Of a stretch of 64,000 bases of DNA, positions 36,555-47,425 are shown one piece after another. Source of the DNA: Xanthostigma xanthostigma. Lineage: Eukaryota; Arthropoda; Insecta; Raphidioptera; Raphidiidae. The position numbers and the translations under genes were made by a program. Numbering within the stretch: position 1 is the first letter of the stretch; every line of letters begins with the position of its first letter. The notes beneath the pieces are model-generated. The model was given only the letters and a program-made list of their open reading frames with translations. It had not been told where the DNA came from and did no database searches. The stretch lies in NCBI GenBank assembly GCA_963575645.1, contig OY754464.1:62160948-62224947 (forward strand), read 5' to 3'.

Positions 36555-39500
36555 ATGTATAGTTTTGAAAAACTATATAAAATACAAGATGTGATGCACA
36601 ATTTAGCTGGTGTGGAATTGTTCAACAGTTCAAGAAACGTTGCCGTCATTATAAGACTGTACAATATTTTCGTTGATGTCATCATGTTTGTGTGTATCAT
36701 TGGGAATATCATTAATTATTTCAAAGATGATCAGCTTGATATTAAGATGCTTAATATTACATGCTTTTTGTATTTTTTGGAAGCGTTACTCTACGGTTTA
36801 TACATGCGTTTTAACCAAAATAAACTCAACAAGCTGGCCAATCAATTCAACGAAATAATAAACACAAGTATGATCGATTATAAGAAAATATTTTCCCAGC
36901 ATTATGAAAACTACAAGATTCGTCATAATCTTATCAGCAAAGTTGGAATAATGTGTGCTTCTGCTCTTGTATTTTGTAGTTGTGCATTTATCGGTACTCA
37001 TTACGTGCTTAACATATTGTCAGGAAAACGTCTTCCAGTGGTACCTGTGTGGTATCCCTTTGAAACCTTTAATTCCCCATATTATGAAATATCTTCGTTC
37101 AATACTCTTTTTTGCGCGGTAATTGCGGATATAAGATACGTTGCAATTCTATGCACCTCGTTATGTATGATAACAATGATGACTACACAATATGAATTCT
37201 TAAACGACGCTCTGTTAAATATCTTTGAACAGTTTGAAAACGGAGCCGAAGGTTCTGGACAATACTTAATGGATACATGGATAAAACACAGCCAGAAAAC
37301 GGAAAGGTCAGTTTTTTTATCCATGTATAAATATATAATATCATTGTTTTCCGTTGTTTCAAAACTGGTCTGTCATATACTTAAATAACATTTGTGTTTG
37401 TAGCTCTCATTTAATGTAATATATTTTTTGCACGAACGAAATAGCTACTTTTCAGGCCTGTAAAACGATAGCAAGACGAGCATTTTTTGCACTACTGACT
37501 ACAGTAAAACAAAAGTAATGCGATTTTATCAATCCAAAAGTTATATCTGAGTGATATCCACGAAGTATGTAACTAGGAGATCTAGCTTTCTATGTTTGCT
37601 GTGATTCGAGATGGACCTTTTTCTGGCGCGCGCGAGATGGCGCTGTTATCTCTACCTGGGAAAACTTTGGTTCTTTTTACCTGTTTTAGTTACGAAAGTT
37701 GTTTAACTTCACAGACAGTACACACATGTAAGCCATGAACGTGTGTGCGTTACCCTGTAGCTGACGCCATATTGTTTCATGCGACAGATATTGGTCCACC
37801 GCTACACTCGAGCTGATTCTCCTTATTATGACTTATTATATCTCTGCCATTTAAATCCATATGAGCGACAGAGAAACAAAGTCGATGCTCAACAGTTCAG
37901 ATAGATATCAACATTACCGAACGTTAACTGTCAAAAATAATAAAAATATACTTATTATGATGTAAAAATCAGTTAAGGAGGTCCGTGCAAAAATGTGTTA
38001 ATAAAAATAATGCCTTTAAAATATTTTTCAGATTATTTGACTCGTTTATAAATTACTACACTCAAATATTCAATATACAAGTGGGATTTTGTATTGTGAA
38101 TGCATCTTCGATGATATACTTAGTTTTTTTCGTAAGTGTCAGTTACACTCAGTTACTCAGTAGGTACCTACCTCAGAAATCCAGGTGAAGTTAGTTTTAC
38201 GCCGATTGTGGTGACAATGTATATTATTCTTGTATTTATCCTACTAGATGCAAAAAAAGTTTCAATATTTTTTTGTTCAACTCGAAATTTACTATCGGAA
38301 TTTGCTGAGACATATTTATTTTTACTTTTTATTTTCCACCGGAAATGTACATGAATTTTTTTCCAAATGGCAACATAAACTTTTTTATATTCTCGAAATC
38401 TATTTTTTTCTCCATAAATTCACATGAAGTTTTCATAAGGTTACATAAATATGTACAACCTTATGAAAACTTCATGTGAATAAATATTCTCGAAATCTAT
38501 TTTTTTTCTCCATAAATGCACAAAAAATTTCATAAGAGGACATAAGAAAAAATTCGATAAAAATTTTCCTGTAAGCTCGCTGGACATATTTTTGCCAATA
38601 TATAAATAACAACTCGATTTTGACTAAATTTGCTATGCTTCGTGCATCAGAGGTGTGTTCGTTGCAAACATCGTATGTTGTATTGAAAATATTTATTGAA
38701 TATTGATGAAATTTCGCATAATTGTTTGAAATACATTTAATTCACAAAAAAAAAAAATCTTGGAGCATATTTTCTTCATTATTTTGTTTTACAGCAAGTT
38801 TTTTTTATAATTGCGTTGCTATAGCATAATATTAATTTAACAGAAGAGTAAAGATCGGTGATAAATAATATACAGTATGTAAACACGTAAGGTGCACATA
38901 GGGAAATAACCATTGGGAAAAAATGACTGGATCAGAGTGAGTCTTGAAATCTTGTTTATCAATTTAACAGATAATATTCTTTTGCAAAATATCTCCGCCT
39001 ATTCGTGTTGAACCTAAAGACATTGGGTCACTGATTTACCAACGCGCATACGTCATACCACTCAGACAATTTTTGAATGAAATGTTTCCAAACAGATGGA
39101 GTTGTTTTTTTGCTTTATTTTTGTACAAAAAAATTAAAAAAATGATTTATATGAGCTTTTTATTATTAAAAAAGCCAAGTAAAATAAGAATAAATCAAAA
39201 TAAAATAGAAATCCTCAAGACTACCACGATAATTCAATAGAAATAACAATTAATGCAGTCATTTTTTCCCAATGCTAATTTCCCTATGTGCACCTTACGC
39301 GTTTACATACTGTATATTATATGCTTAATTAAAAGCCTCGCAACTTTTATAAAAAATCGTTTTTAAAGCGTGTTTCTGAGTCACAATTTAAGATAAAGAA
39401 GTGGTTTGGGGTTCAGGCTGTAGCAAATTTACTCTAGTTTAAATTTGAGACGAATATTTCTTTTTGTAAAACGACCGACCGTTCACAAGATATTTTGACA

Positions 39501-40609
39501 TAACATAGGTACATCAGGTCAATCATTTTTATATGTTTTTTCGACAAGTGGTGCGCGATCGTAAAATTGGAAATATGACATTTTAAAATTTTCGTCATCT
39601 GACCTGACGTCAAGATAAATAGATAGACAGATATATAGTACCTATCTTTATTTTCGACAGACAAGACTGTGTAATAGCGTCAACAAATACATGAGAGAGA
39701 GAAAAAAAAATAGATACAAAACATAATCAACAATTATTATTCTAATTAGTGAAACAAACAAATTCGATGAAGTGGAGCCGTCATTCCACTGACTTTTCAA
39801 ATTACTTTCATTTTCACTAAATTAGTTATTGAGATTTTTTGTAGAAAAGCAATGCATGTATTTTTCAATACCTATATTGTTAATTTTGGGTATGGTTTAT
39901 TTTATATCTTTTCTAAAATTAAAAAAAAAGTATTCAAAATATATAATATATTATTACGTTTCAGCTGTACACAGATGTAACATTTGAAATTACAATTCTT
40001 GTAATTATTGCAACAAAATTTTTACAACTCTTTTTGCAATGTATCGCTGCTGATAATTTGATTTTTACTGTAAGTAAAGCATGCGTTTTCTAAAACGCAT
40101 TATTTTGAATATTTAGTATGGTATCTAAATAATAGACATTATTCAGAATGTTTGCCTGTTCATCTGTCCTATCTGTACGCCGCATAGATATTATTTTTAA
40201 TGAACATTTTGATCTTATTTTGATGAAAACACCTCTTAAAGTTTAATTCGTGCTTGATATTTAAAATATTCTAATAGTAAAGTGAATGATATTTTATGTA
40301 TTATAGAGAAACGAAATATCGGTAACAGCATTTACTGACGTATGGATGAAGAATCCTTCAAAGTTTGGTCAAATTTTTGTGTTTATAATTGCAAATTTTC
40401 AAACCTCCAAAAAAATAACCGTTTTCAAGCTATACGGACTTTCTTGCAGTTTGTTTTTAAAAGTAAGTATTATAAATTTAAAAAACTTGTTGATAAAGAA
40501 TTATATTTTAGTCATTACAAAGAAAAGTTTACATTGAGAATATTTTTTTCAGGTTATTCGATTGTTCTATTCAGCTGTAACTTTGTTGCTGAGAATGGGA
40601 AATAAATAA
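36555..40609 (+). CDS. Odorant receptor, tandem copy 2 (five exons, 389 aa)
   Basis: Paralogue of the gene at 28166-33195 with the same exon plan. Exons: 36555-37306, 38032-38131, 39965-40069, 40307-40462, 40553-40609; lengths are identical in every exon and all splice sites are GT-AG. I count about 41 amino-acid changes and no indels. About 33 lie in residues 1-251 (several clustered at 133-138 and 230-240), whereas exon 2 (residues 252-284) is identical. The same seven hydrophobic segments and the W...SKK...YGLS...YSAVTLL C-terminus are kept. An in-frame ATG at 36498 exists, but the ATG at 36555 is the one shared with copy 1. AATAAA overlaps the stop region (40605-40610). No disabling change; likely functional. 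Confidence 0.93.
37550..37850. mobile_element. Private insertion in intron 1 of OR copy 2
   Basis: About 300 bp absent from copy 1, where the host reads CTATCAGCTGCCATTTAAATCC. It matches 58500-58690 (AGACCTAGCTTTCTATG-type start, GATGGCGCTGTTATC, AAGTTGTTTAACTTC, CATGTAAGCCAT). A dispersed short repeat; class not determined. Confidence 0.6.
38380..38535. repeat. Local duplication/foldback in intron 2 of OR copy 2
   Basis: CTCGAAATCTATTTTTTTCTC occurs twice (38392 and 38488), separated by an inverted pair CATGAAGTTTTCATAAGGTT / AACCTTATGAAAACTTCATG. Copy 1 has one short version only, so this is a recent local rearrangement. Confidence 0.6.
38873..39312. mobile_element. 440-bp TA MITE in intron 2 of OR copy 2
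   Basis: Terminal inverted repeats CAGTATGTAAACACGTAAGG (left) and its near complement at the right end (GCGTTTACATACTG), extending through GGTGCACATAGGGAAAT; CATTTTTTCCCAATG is subterminal. TA on both sides (38871-38872, 39313-39314). The same intron position in copy 1 (about 30164) lacks it. Tc1/mariner-type by TSD. Confidence 0.82.
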
Positions 40610-41306
40610 AATATTTACTACCTAATATTTAGATTTCGGGCACCTATGTTTTAATGTTATTAGATAGAAGCTCAGTCCGGCTTCGCTCGAATTTGTCGTC
40701 GTTTTATGTTTCAAAATTGGTCTCCACGAAAAGCGATTTAAAATCGGATGGGTCGTTTTGGAGTTTACCCTCCGCATATACACAAACTCACGAAATTCAC
40801 ACTCTCTTTATAATATTAGTACAAATATGACGTGGTAGTAGAAATGGCTGGTGTGTAGGACGTAGGTTTTAGGAGCTTTCTAGGAAATTGTAATTTATAC
40901 TAATTTATAGAAATGAAGCAGTAGAGCTAACTGTAGAAATAAAATTAATACAGCATTTTCCATTGAAAACTCATCATAATCGCAAGGTTAGTAGATTATA
41001 GAGGTTGTCTTCTTTCATCTGATCGATCAGTGTAAGCGCGACAATGACGTCACTAGCAGATCGTTAACATTTTGTGTCAACCTATGTATAATGGCAATAT
41101 CAACAATGTCATTTATATTAATTAACTATGACTACCTATGTAATTTTAAAATTATTTTCTTTGTTCATTATAGATGTATAATATTCTGAGGTGTTATTAG
41201 ATAATTGTATGTACTGATCAAAAAAAAAAATGTTAATGTATTTTGCTTATTATAAATTACAGTTCCTGGGAGGATTCGAAATTTTCGGCGGTAAAATTTA
41301 TAAATA

Positions 41307-41462
41307 GGTTCGTTCCAAGCAGCCAGCAAACGGTTCCGAAACCGTCACCCGCATGCGCAGTAGATAAAACGTGTTCTAAAATCGCCACTAACAGGTTCGT
41401 TTTACCTAGTGCGCATGCGGGTGGCGGTTTCGTTACCGTTTGCTGGTTGCTTGGAACGAACT
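41307..41462. mobile_element. 156-bp hairpin MITE (family H), 3' flank of OR copy 2
   Basis: Long inverted repeats (GGTTCGTTCCAAGCAGCCAG; CACCCGCATGCGCAGTAG) around a 26-nt loop. Flanked by TA (41305-41306, 41463-41464). Copy 1 has the uninterrupted site ATAAATAATGATG, confirming TA duplication. The same family sits at the palindrome centre (52646-52801) and at 57222-57368. Confidence 0.88.
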
Positions 41463-42049
41463 TAATGACGTAGTGGAATCTTCAGAATCAGCCCGAACTC
41501 CTCTCCAGAAAATTTCTACAACAATATACGATGCATTTATTTATGCTTAGTATGCACTTTTTTCAAAACTTTAACAAGTAGTAGTGACCCTTAAGAAAAA
41601 ATTTAAAAATAAATGAATAACTGAACTCACAATTTCCACCATTTTAGGTTGTATTTAATTTGGTGCAGATGTTGAATACATAATAAAACTGCAATTAAAA
41701 AAAAAATATTTCAAAATCTTTGAGGCGCAAAAAAATCACGACATATAATGCTCGAGTGGCGCCAATCCATCACAGTATTTTGATAAAATTGCTTTGTCAA
41801 AATATTATAGACTGTTTGTCCTTGTCTGTTGCACGGAATATGGAATAATGGAAGACGAAGTGCCACTTTCGGTCGTGCCATTTGCGGTCAGAACAATTAT
41901 CGTCGCACATGCGGTGAATTGATATTATTAAAAGAAAATAATGTTATGAGTAACCCAACTTGCGGTCAAAGAAAATTTGATAATTTCTAATAGGTTTATT
42001 TAAAATACAGCATCCTGTAATCGTTTTTTACTCCCCCATACCAGCTTTA

Positions 42050-42165
42050 CACTGCGCAACAAAAACATCGTCGCATCAACAGCACCTCGTAATTATTTTT
42101 TAAGAAACTCCCCCTTACCAGCTTTTCACTGCGCAACAAAACCACCATCGCATCAACAATGTTGA
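42050..42165. repeat. Repeat F, direct duplication
   Basis: CACTGCGCAACAAAA...CATC.TCGCATCAACA occurs twice in tandem (about 42055 and 42128). Related phrases occur at 617-743 and 17575-17665. Non-coding. Confidence 0.55.
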
Positions 42166-42507
42166 ATTAAATAAAAAATGAAGACAAATATGTATGAACT
42201 TTAGTAATAAGAATTAAAATTTATTTTGTGCCATATTATTTTGATGTTTGGAAAAATCTGTTAGATTGCATTCGGAATTATTTAGATGACTTGACTTATT
42301 CCTTCTGTAGGAAATATATGAAATTGCCGATTCATAAAGTTATTTTCTTGACCGCAAGTGAGATCACCCTGACAATAGGTATTTGTTTTTTATCATATTG
42401 ATTGACCCCAAGTTGGAGGAAAATTGTTCCGACCGCAAGTGGGAGGACACCATGGAAAATAGCGTATGCCCAGCCTTAAAATTAAATGTTTTAATTATTA
42501 TGTTTAA

Positions 42508-43330
42508 GGGGGGAGACCTATTTGGGACGATAAAACAAATCGCTTATTTAGGATTTTTGTTTGGCCACACATTAAAATAATTAATAACAAATGTTTTTCC
42601 ACATGAAAGATATGTATTTCAAGAAGATATAAATTTTTTATGACTAATTAATATTGAGAAATACGTGGGACAAAAATTTCAAACTGATCGGTAAAGCCGT
42701 TCTCAAGTTACAGTGATTACCGACTTTAAAAACATGGTTTCGAGAAAAACGCGTTTAAAATTTTGAGTACGATCGCATGCACATAAAAAAATTATTTTTG
42801 AACTTACCTCCCTTCCCTTCCTCCGCACAAAAACAGGTTTGAGTGTATATGTTATATAATATAATGGGTACAACAAAAGGTTTACAGTCCCTCAGGTAGT
42901 CGAGCGCACAGCTGTCGCTACCCGACTACTTTTATTCGTTAGAGACGACATCATTCAAAATTAATTATCTCCATAAATAATTGTCTGAAGTTTTCAGAGA
43001 AATTTTGAAATATTCTACTTTTAGAAAATTGCAAAAATAAAAAAATTGGTTGTCTGTAAAGTCGGTTTACGGACGATAGTTTTACGTGATAACGTCATAA
43101 AGAAACATTGATGAACTCTCTGACGTCACGCGAGAAGAGAGAGAAATGCGTACAAGCCGACGTTTGGGCCGATCGTGCCTCTCTATCGCTTATACCGCGC
43201 TCTCGCTTGCACGCTCAGGCGGAACGTGACACTTTTTCGTGCGTGCAGCCGGTGTTTCATCAATTTATAAGACGTTATCACGTCAAAAGAAAAATCATTT
43301 TTTTTCAAAATTCTAACTAGGTCTCCACCC
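42508..43330. mobile_element. 823-bp TTAA element at end of unit 2
   Basis: Flanked by TTAA (42504-42507; 43331-43334). Unit 1 has the uninterrupted site at 35308-35311 (ATTATGTTTAAATATCATGG). Ends are inverted: GGGGGGAGACCTA and TAGGTCTCCACCC. The interior shares about 280 bp with the 5186-5771 element, including GACGTCACGCGAG-region and CTTATAAATTGATGAAACACC (complement), possibly a nested MITE. Small frames have no domains. piggyBac-type by target site. Confidence 0.8.
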
Positions 43331-44369
43331 TTAAATATCATGTCTATCTGCGTTACAATGACCTTGTAACTTATTTGTCGACGTTTCCTTCCCTTCTGAA
43401 CAAGTTGGCACCATTTTTGGAAATGTTTATATTTATGTACATTGTGTGTTCCAGCGTACTTGAAACATATGATTTTAACATGAGATTATGATCTTTTATA
43501 GTTTCCTCGCCGTTAAAATTCTTTCACGCATTTGCTCGTAATCGCGGAACAAACAGATAGACAACCAAACAAGACGAATAAAAGATTAAACGGAACTTCG
43601 CTTGCTCCGTTGATAAATAAAAAAAAAGTAAGAGGATATTGTTTATGAACAGCTTGTCCATTGCTAACAAGAACAAATCGTTCAATGCGATCGTTTTCTA
43701 AAGGCAAGCCAACAAAACAACAGCATAAATATTGCGGTAGTGGTGTAACTACGATATCGGTTGGCTACATTAAGTCAGATTTAGAAGCACATCGCTCAGC
43801 TGCAATCCCCAAGGGCTCAGCTTCAAACTAACCGTTCGGATCAACTGTTGCCCAGTAAGCCGTCAGTCGACCAGCCGTCCAAAGTGCCGTATAGTCAGGA
43901 GGGCATTAGGTAAGTTATTCTCTTACTAGCCGCTACCCTATTGAGATGAAACAATGTTGTAAAGCTGTATCCCGCGGATATATTTTTTAAATCTTATACA
44001 GGTGATTTTTAAGTTGATTCTTTTTTTTAACAGCGTTTAGAAATCAAAAAGACGAACAAATATTTTAAGCAACTTTTTTCTTAAAACTCAAAAATGACAG
44101 AGAAATGGACTTTCAAAGTTTTATTAAATTTTGAGGTCGGTCCTGGCGTTATGTTATGTCACTATGGAAATATGTTATGTCATTATCAATATTCACAGAA
44201 ACTGTTCGAAGTTGTTCTCGTTTTGTTGGACACAAATATGCGCGTGTCGTAGCCATGCTTCTGAACATGCTTGTATGGATGTTACATTAGGGTTTTTTTT
44301 TGACAGCTGTCTATTCAGTCATATTGACCTCCATTTTTTTCTGTTTTGACACTTGGAAAGAGGAAGGTT

Positions 44370-45054
44370 TGCCATTTGTTTAAATGGCATCGTGTAGTGC
44401 GAAATTTTCCAACAAAAATCATCTTCAGCGATGAACCACATTTTCATCTCAACGGCTATAATATAAGCAATTAAAAATAGTATATGACACACCTAGGGAG
44501 GTAAAGTAAGAAATGTCTGAGATCACATATAATTGTTGGCCGAGGCGAAGCCGAAGTCAACAAATATGTGATCTTAGGCTTTCTTACTTTACTTCCCGTG
44601 GTGTGTATACTATTTTTTTGCTCGACGTAGGCAGGAAGAGGCAACTTCGTTTAGCGCAGCGGGACGAAAGTGAACGCTTTCTGCCCAAAAAAAATTATTT
44701 TTAATAATATGTTTTTTATTTTTGTGGCGTGAATTAGTAAATATTGATCTGCATGACATGTGGTTTCAACAGGATGGAGCCACTTATCCGACATCAGCTC
44801 TAACAGTGGATTTATTGAGCCAAAAATTTCCTGGACGAATTATCTCAAAAAATGGTGCTGTTGCATGGTCACTAAGAACATGTGATTTGACGCCTTCGGA
44901 CTTCTTTCTCTGGGGCTATGTTAAATCACAAGTTAACAGCATTAATCCACAGAAAATTAATGAATTTAATGCGGAGATTATTTGTGTTATTGGTGAGATT
45001 CAGCCCATTTTTTATGAAAAAGTCATCGAAAATTTTTACAAGATAGTCACCATC
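44370..45054 (+). pseudogene. Mariner transposase, broken
   Basis: About 44400-44458 reads NFPTKIIFSDEPHFHLNGY, containing the first catalytic Asp block (usual form FSDEAHFHLNG). After an unrelated insert, 44722-45054 encodes DMWFQQDGATYPTSA (usual FQQDGATCHTA, second Asp), then ISKNGAVAWSLRTCDLTPSDFFLWGYVKS split around the third Asp (DLTPSDFFLWG), ending VIENFYKI. The catalytic Asp of the last two blocks remain, but the frame is interrupted and the N-terminal DNA-binding domain is not readable. Inactive. Confidence 0.88.
44475..44640. mobile_element. Small hairpin insertion inside the mariner
   Basis: Inverted halves: ATAGTATATGACACACC, GGAGGTAAAGTAAGAAA and GATCACATAT on the left; ATATGTGATCTTAGG, TTTCTTACTTTACTTCC and GGTGTGTATACTAT on the right, with a GC-rich turn (CCGAGGCGAAGCCGAAG). 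It splits the transposase frame. A MITE by structure. Confidence 0.6.
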
Positions 45055-45892
45055 TGAAGAGCATCAATAGGTGGTTACTTACATAATATTCTTTTTAAAA
45101 CGTAAATGGCAAACCTTTAAGTTTCATATAATGCAAAAATTAAGATAATTTCAATGTAAGCATCGTGTTTTTTTTTTTAATTAAAAAAAAAAAACTTAAT
45201 GGAACATTCTATAGTAACGATAAAGGCCTTCCGAGAATTATTTGGGATGCATTTACGATTCGTACTATCATTTATTGGCATGTGTTAATCGAGCCTATGA
45301 ATTAAATAAATAAAATTTAAAAAATTTAATTAAACTTTAAACGGCTGTTTCTTTTATTTTTGAGTTTTGTTAAAAAAGTTACTTAAAATATTTCGTCAAT
45401 TTGATTTCTACATGCTGTTAAAAAAGAAGAATCAACTTAAAAATCATTCTGTAAATGTATTAGGCGTGACTTGAGAGTAACTAAGATTTTTTCTGGCTGG
45501 GCTAAGTGTAGTTTAAAAACAAACCGGTGCGCGGTCGTGATATGTTAAGGTTATTATGTGTAAGGTTCCCCAAGTTTTAAATACCAATCGCAGACGTGAA
45601 GTATAAAAAGTCGAATTTTGATTCTGGGTGTAATAGGAAATTCAAATAAAAGACTCTTAATGAAGTAGGACAGATAATATCATCAAATAAAAAACATTTA
45701 TTGATCGTATATGTATTTGTTTCTCCATTGATGATGTTATCTGTCCTATTTCAGTCTAAATAAGTAAAAATGATTTAGCCGAAAATTTAAATTGGAGTGA
45801 ACCAATATTTCTTTTATAGTCACTTTCTTGTATTAGAAGTGTAAAGATGTGGCCCTTTATTGAAAGATCAATAATATTAAGCTGTTAGTCCA

Positions 45893-46131
45893 TCTATACT
45901 AATATCATAAAGAGGTACCGTTTGTAAGCTTGGATGTAAGAGGTAATCTCCGTAACTACTTACCCGATTTCAAAATTTTTTTCACCAATATTTAGAATGG
46001 ACCTTCAGGATAGACATATTATTATCACGGTTAAAATAAAAACGCTTTTCGTGGAAACCTATTTTGCAACGTAAGTCAACGAAAAACGATGGCAATCTAC
46101 AGATTCGGGCGAAGCCGGACCGAACAGCTAG
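45893..46131 (+). mobile_element. 239-bp Helitron (Lep1-like ends)
   Basis: Begins TCTATACTAATATCATAAAG after A and ends CGAACAGCTAG before T, preceded by a GC-rich segment (GGGCGAAGCCGGACCG). No TSD or TIR, as expected for Helitrons. The 5' phrase is that of widespread insect non-autonomous Helitrons (Lep1-like, from memory). Confidence 0.82.
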
Positions 46132-46430
46132 TCATTTATATACTAGTTAAAATTATGACACAATAATTGATAATGAACTCTAGAACAGGTAAAATTGACA
46201 CTAGGATTGGGTAACTTAGATCTGAACCGGTTAAAGAGCCGGCTCCGACAGAAGATCCGTGAGAGCCGACTCACTTTTTTTTGAGCCGACGGCTCAACGG
46301 ATCCGCATAACTCAGTGAAACACTTAACACACAGAGGCACTGTCAGCTCAAATGACTCATGCATCGTATGTCTGGCTATGGTACACACTACGCACAGGCG
46401 CTACAGCTTATTACAATGTCACAACTATTT

Positions 46431-46813
46431 TCGTATTCGTCCCTGCAAATACCCCCTGCACCCTTCATCTCAAATCTTTTCCCCTCGCCTAAAAACGGTT
46501 CGCGCTCTCCCGACGCTATTTTTAAAGCTAGAGGGTTCTGATCCTTCAGGCGAATTTTTTGAAAAACAGTTTGGCCTACGTGTGAAACATTACGTAACTT
46601 ATTATTTTTTTCAAAAGGTTGTAAGTTTCTTCAGGAATTTTTTTTCAAAAAATTCGCCTGAAGGATCTTGTGTCTGATTCTTTGTCTTTCATTTGGCGTT
46701 TACCAGAACCCTCTAGCTTTAAAAATAGCGTCGGGAGAGCGCGAACCGTTTTTAGGCGAGGGGAAAAGATTTGAGATGACGGGTGCAGGGGGTATTTGCA
46801 GGGACGAATACTC
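46431..46813. mobile_element. TTAA foldback MITE, left end truncated
   Basis: Same family as 4268-4687. The right end is complete (GGGACGAATACTC then TTAA 46814-46817). The left lacks the terminal TTAAGAG and starts at CGTATTCGTCCCTGC. Arms contain AAAAACGGTTCGCGCTCTCC and CTTCAGGCGAATTTTTTGA. The overlapping long frames are chance. Confidence 0.8.
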
Positions 46814-47348
46814 TTAAGGTATTGTATTGCACATACCGCTAAACTAGCGGTATGTGCTTTATTATCGCTTTGTGCGTCAGAGCTGACTTTCGTTCATATA
46901 AGAAGTTATATCTAAGTTAATTTCACACGAAATCCATTCAAATTGAAGCTTTTTGAAAAGAGGAGATTCTAATCTATAAAACAGAACCATTTTTAAATCA
47001 ATTCGAGTTCATAAATACTATTAAAATTGTAATTGAAAATCACAAACAGCAGTTGTCGGTTGGTCTGTACGTATGTACGTATGTACGTACGTCACGACTC
47101 TACAGATCGCAATTTTGGTCGGATTGCCTTGGGTTATATTTTATTCACTTTGTTTACTATCAGACCAGAACCCTATTTAAATTCACTAAAATGTGTTCAG
47201 TAGTTTAATTTTTATAAACAGTTTTATTTTATTATTTTTGACAGCTAATAGTTTAAAAAAACAATATAATAATTGCTGTGTAAATATAGTGTAATCCATA
47301 AAACAAATGCTACACTTTTATACCGTGATAACACCACTACACTTAGTA

Positions 47349-47425
47349 GGGCGCAGTGGCGTAATGGTTATGCCGTTGGATCCCCAAGGGCAAGGTCCTG
47401 GGTTCGATTCCTTACGAGATCATTG
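47349..47425 (+). repeat. tRNA-derived SINE head
   Basis: A-box-like TGGCGTAATGG (47357-47367) and a perfect B box GGTTCGATTCC (47401-47411) at tRNA-like spacing. The 3' acceptor half cannot pair (GGGCGCA versus TTACGAG), so not a functional tRNA. Followed by T-rich sequence. A typical SINE 5' region. Confidence 0.65.

Larger units (their letters stand above)
35591..43576 (+). repeat. Tandem duplication unit 2 (about 8.0 kb)
   Basis: Direct copy of 27151-35589. It opens GTGGGGAGTTCAGTAATTTG and homology ends near CAAACAAGACG (43566-43576). Near its start an extra segment (about 35632-35795, with CAGTAAAAGCTGTTTACACTG) interrupts the homology; this phrase resembles a pogo/Tigger-type end. Confidence 0.8.
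43999..45451 (+). mobile_element. Mariner-like transposon, defective
   Basis: Bounded by TA (43997-43998; 45452-45453) with inverted ends carrying TTTTTAAGTTGATTCTT and AAGAATCAACTTAAAAA. 1453 bp. The transposase frame lies in 44370-45054. A foreign hairpin segment interrupts it at about 44463-44710. The right flank is repeat E (45454-45575). Confidence 0.85.

Noticed and set aside
46143-46677. Overlapping 81- and 120-aa frames as genes
   Set aside because: They run through a truncated foldback MITE and have no domain; the peptides just translate its inverted repeats.
47349-47425. Functional tRNA gene
   Set aside because: A and B boxes are present, but the acceptor stem does not pair and no proper anticodon arm is seen.
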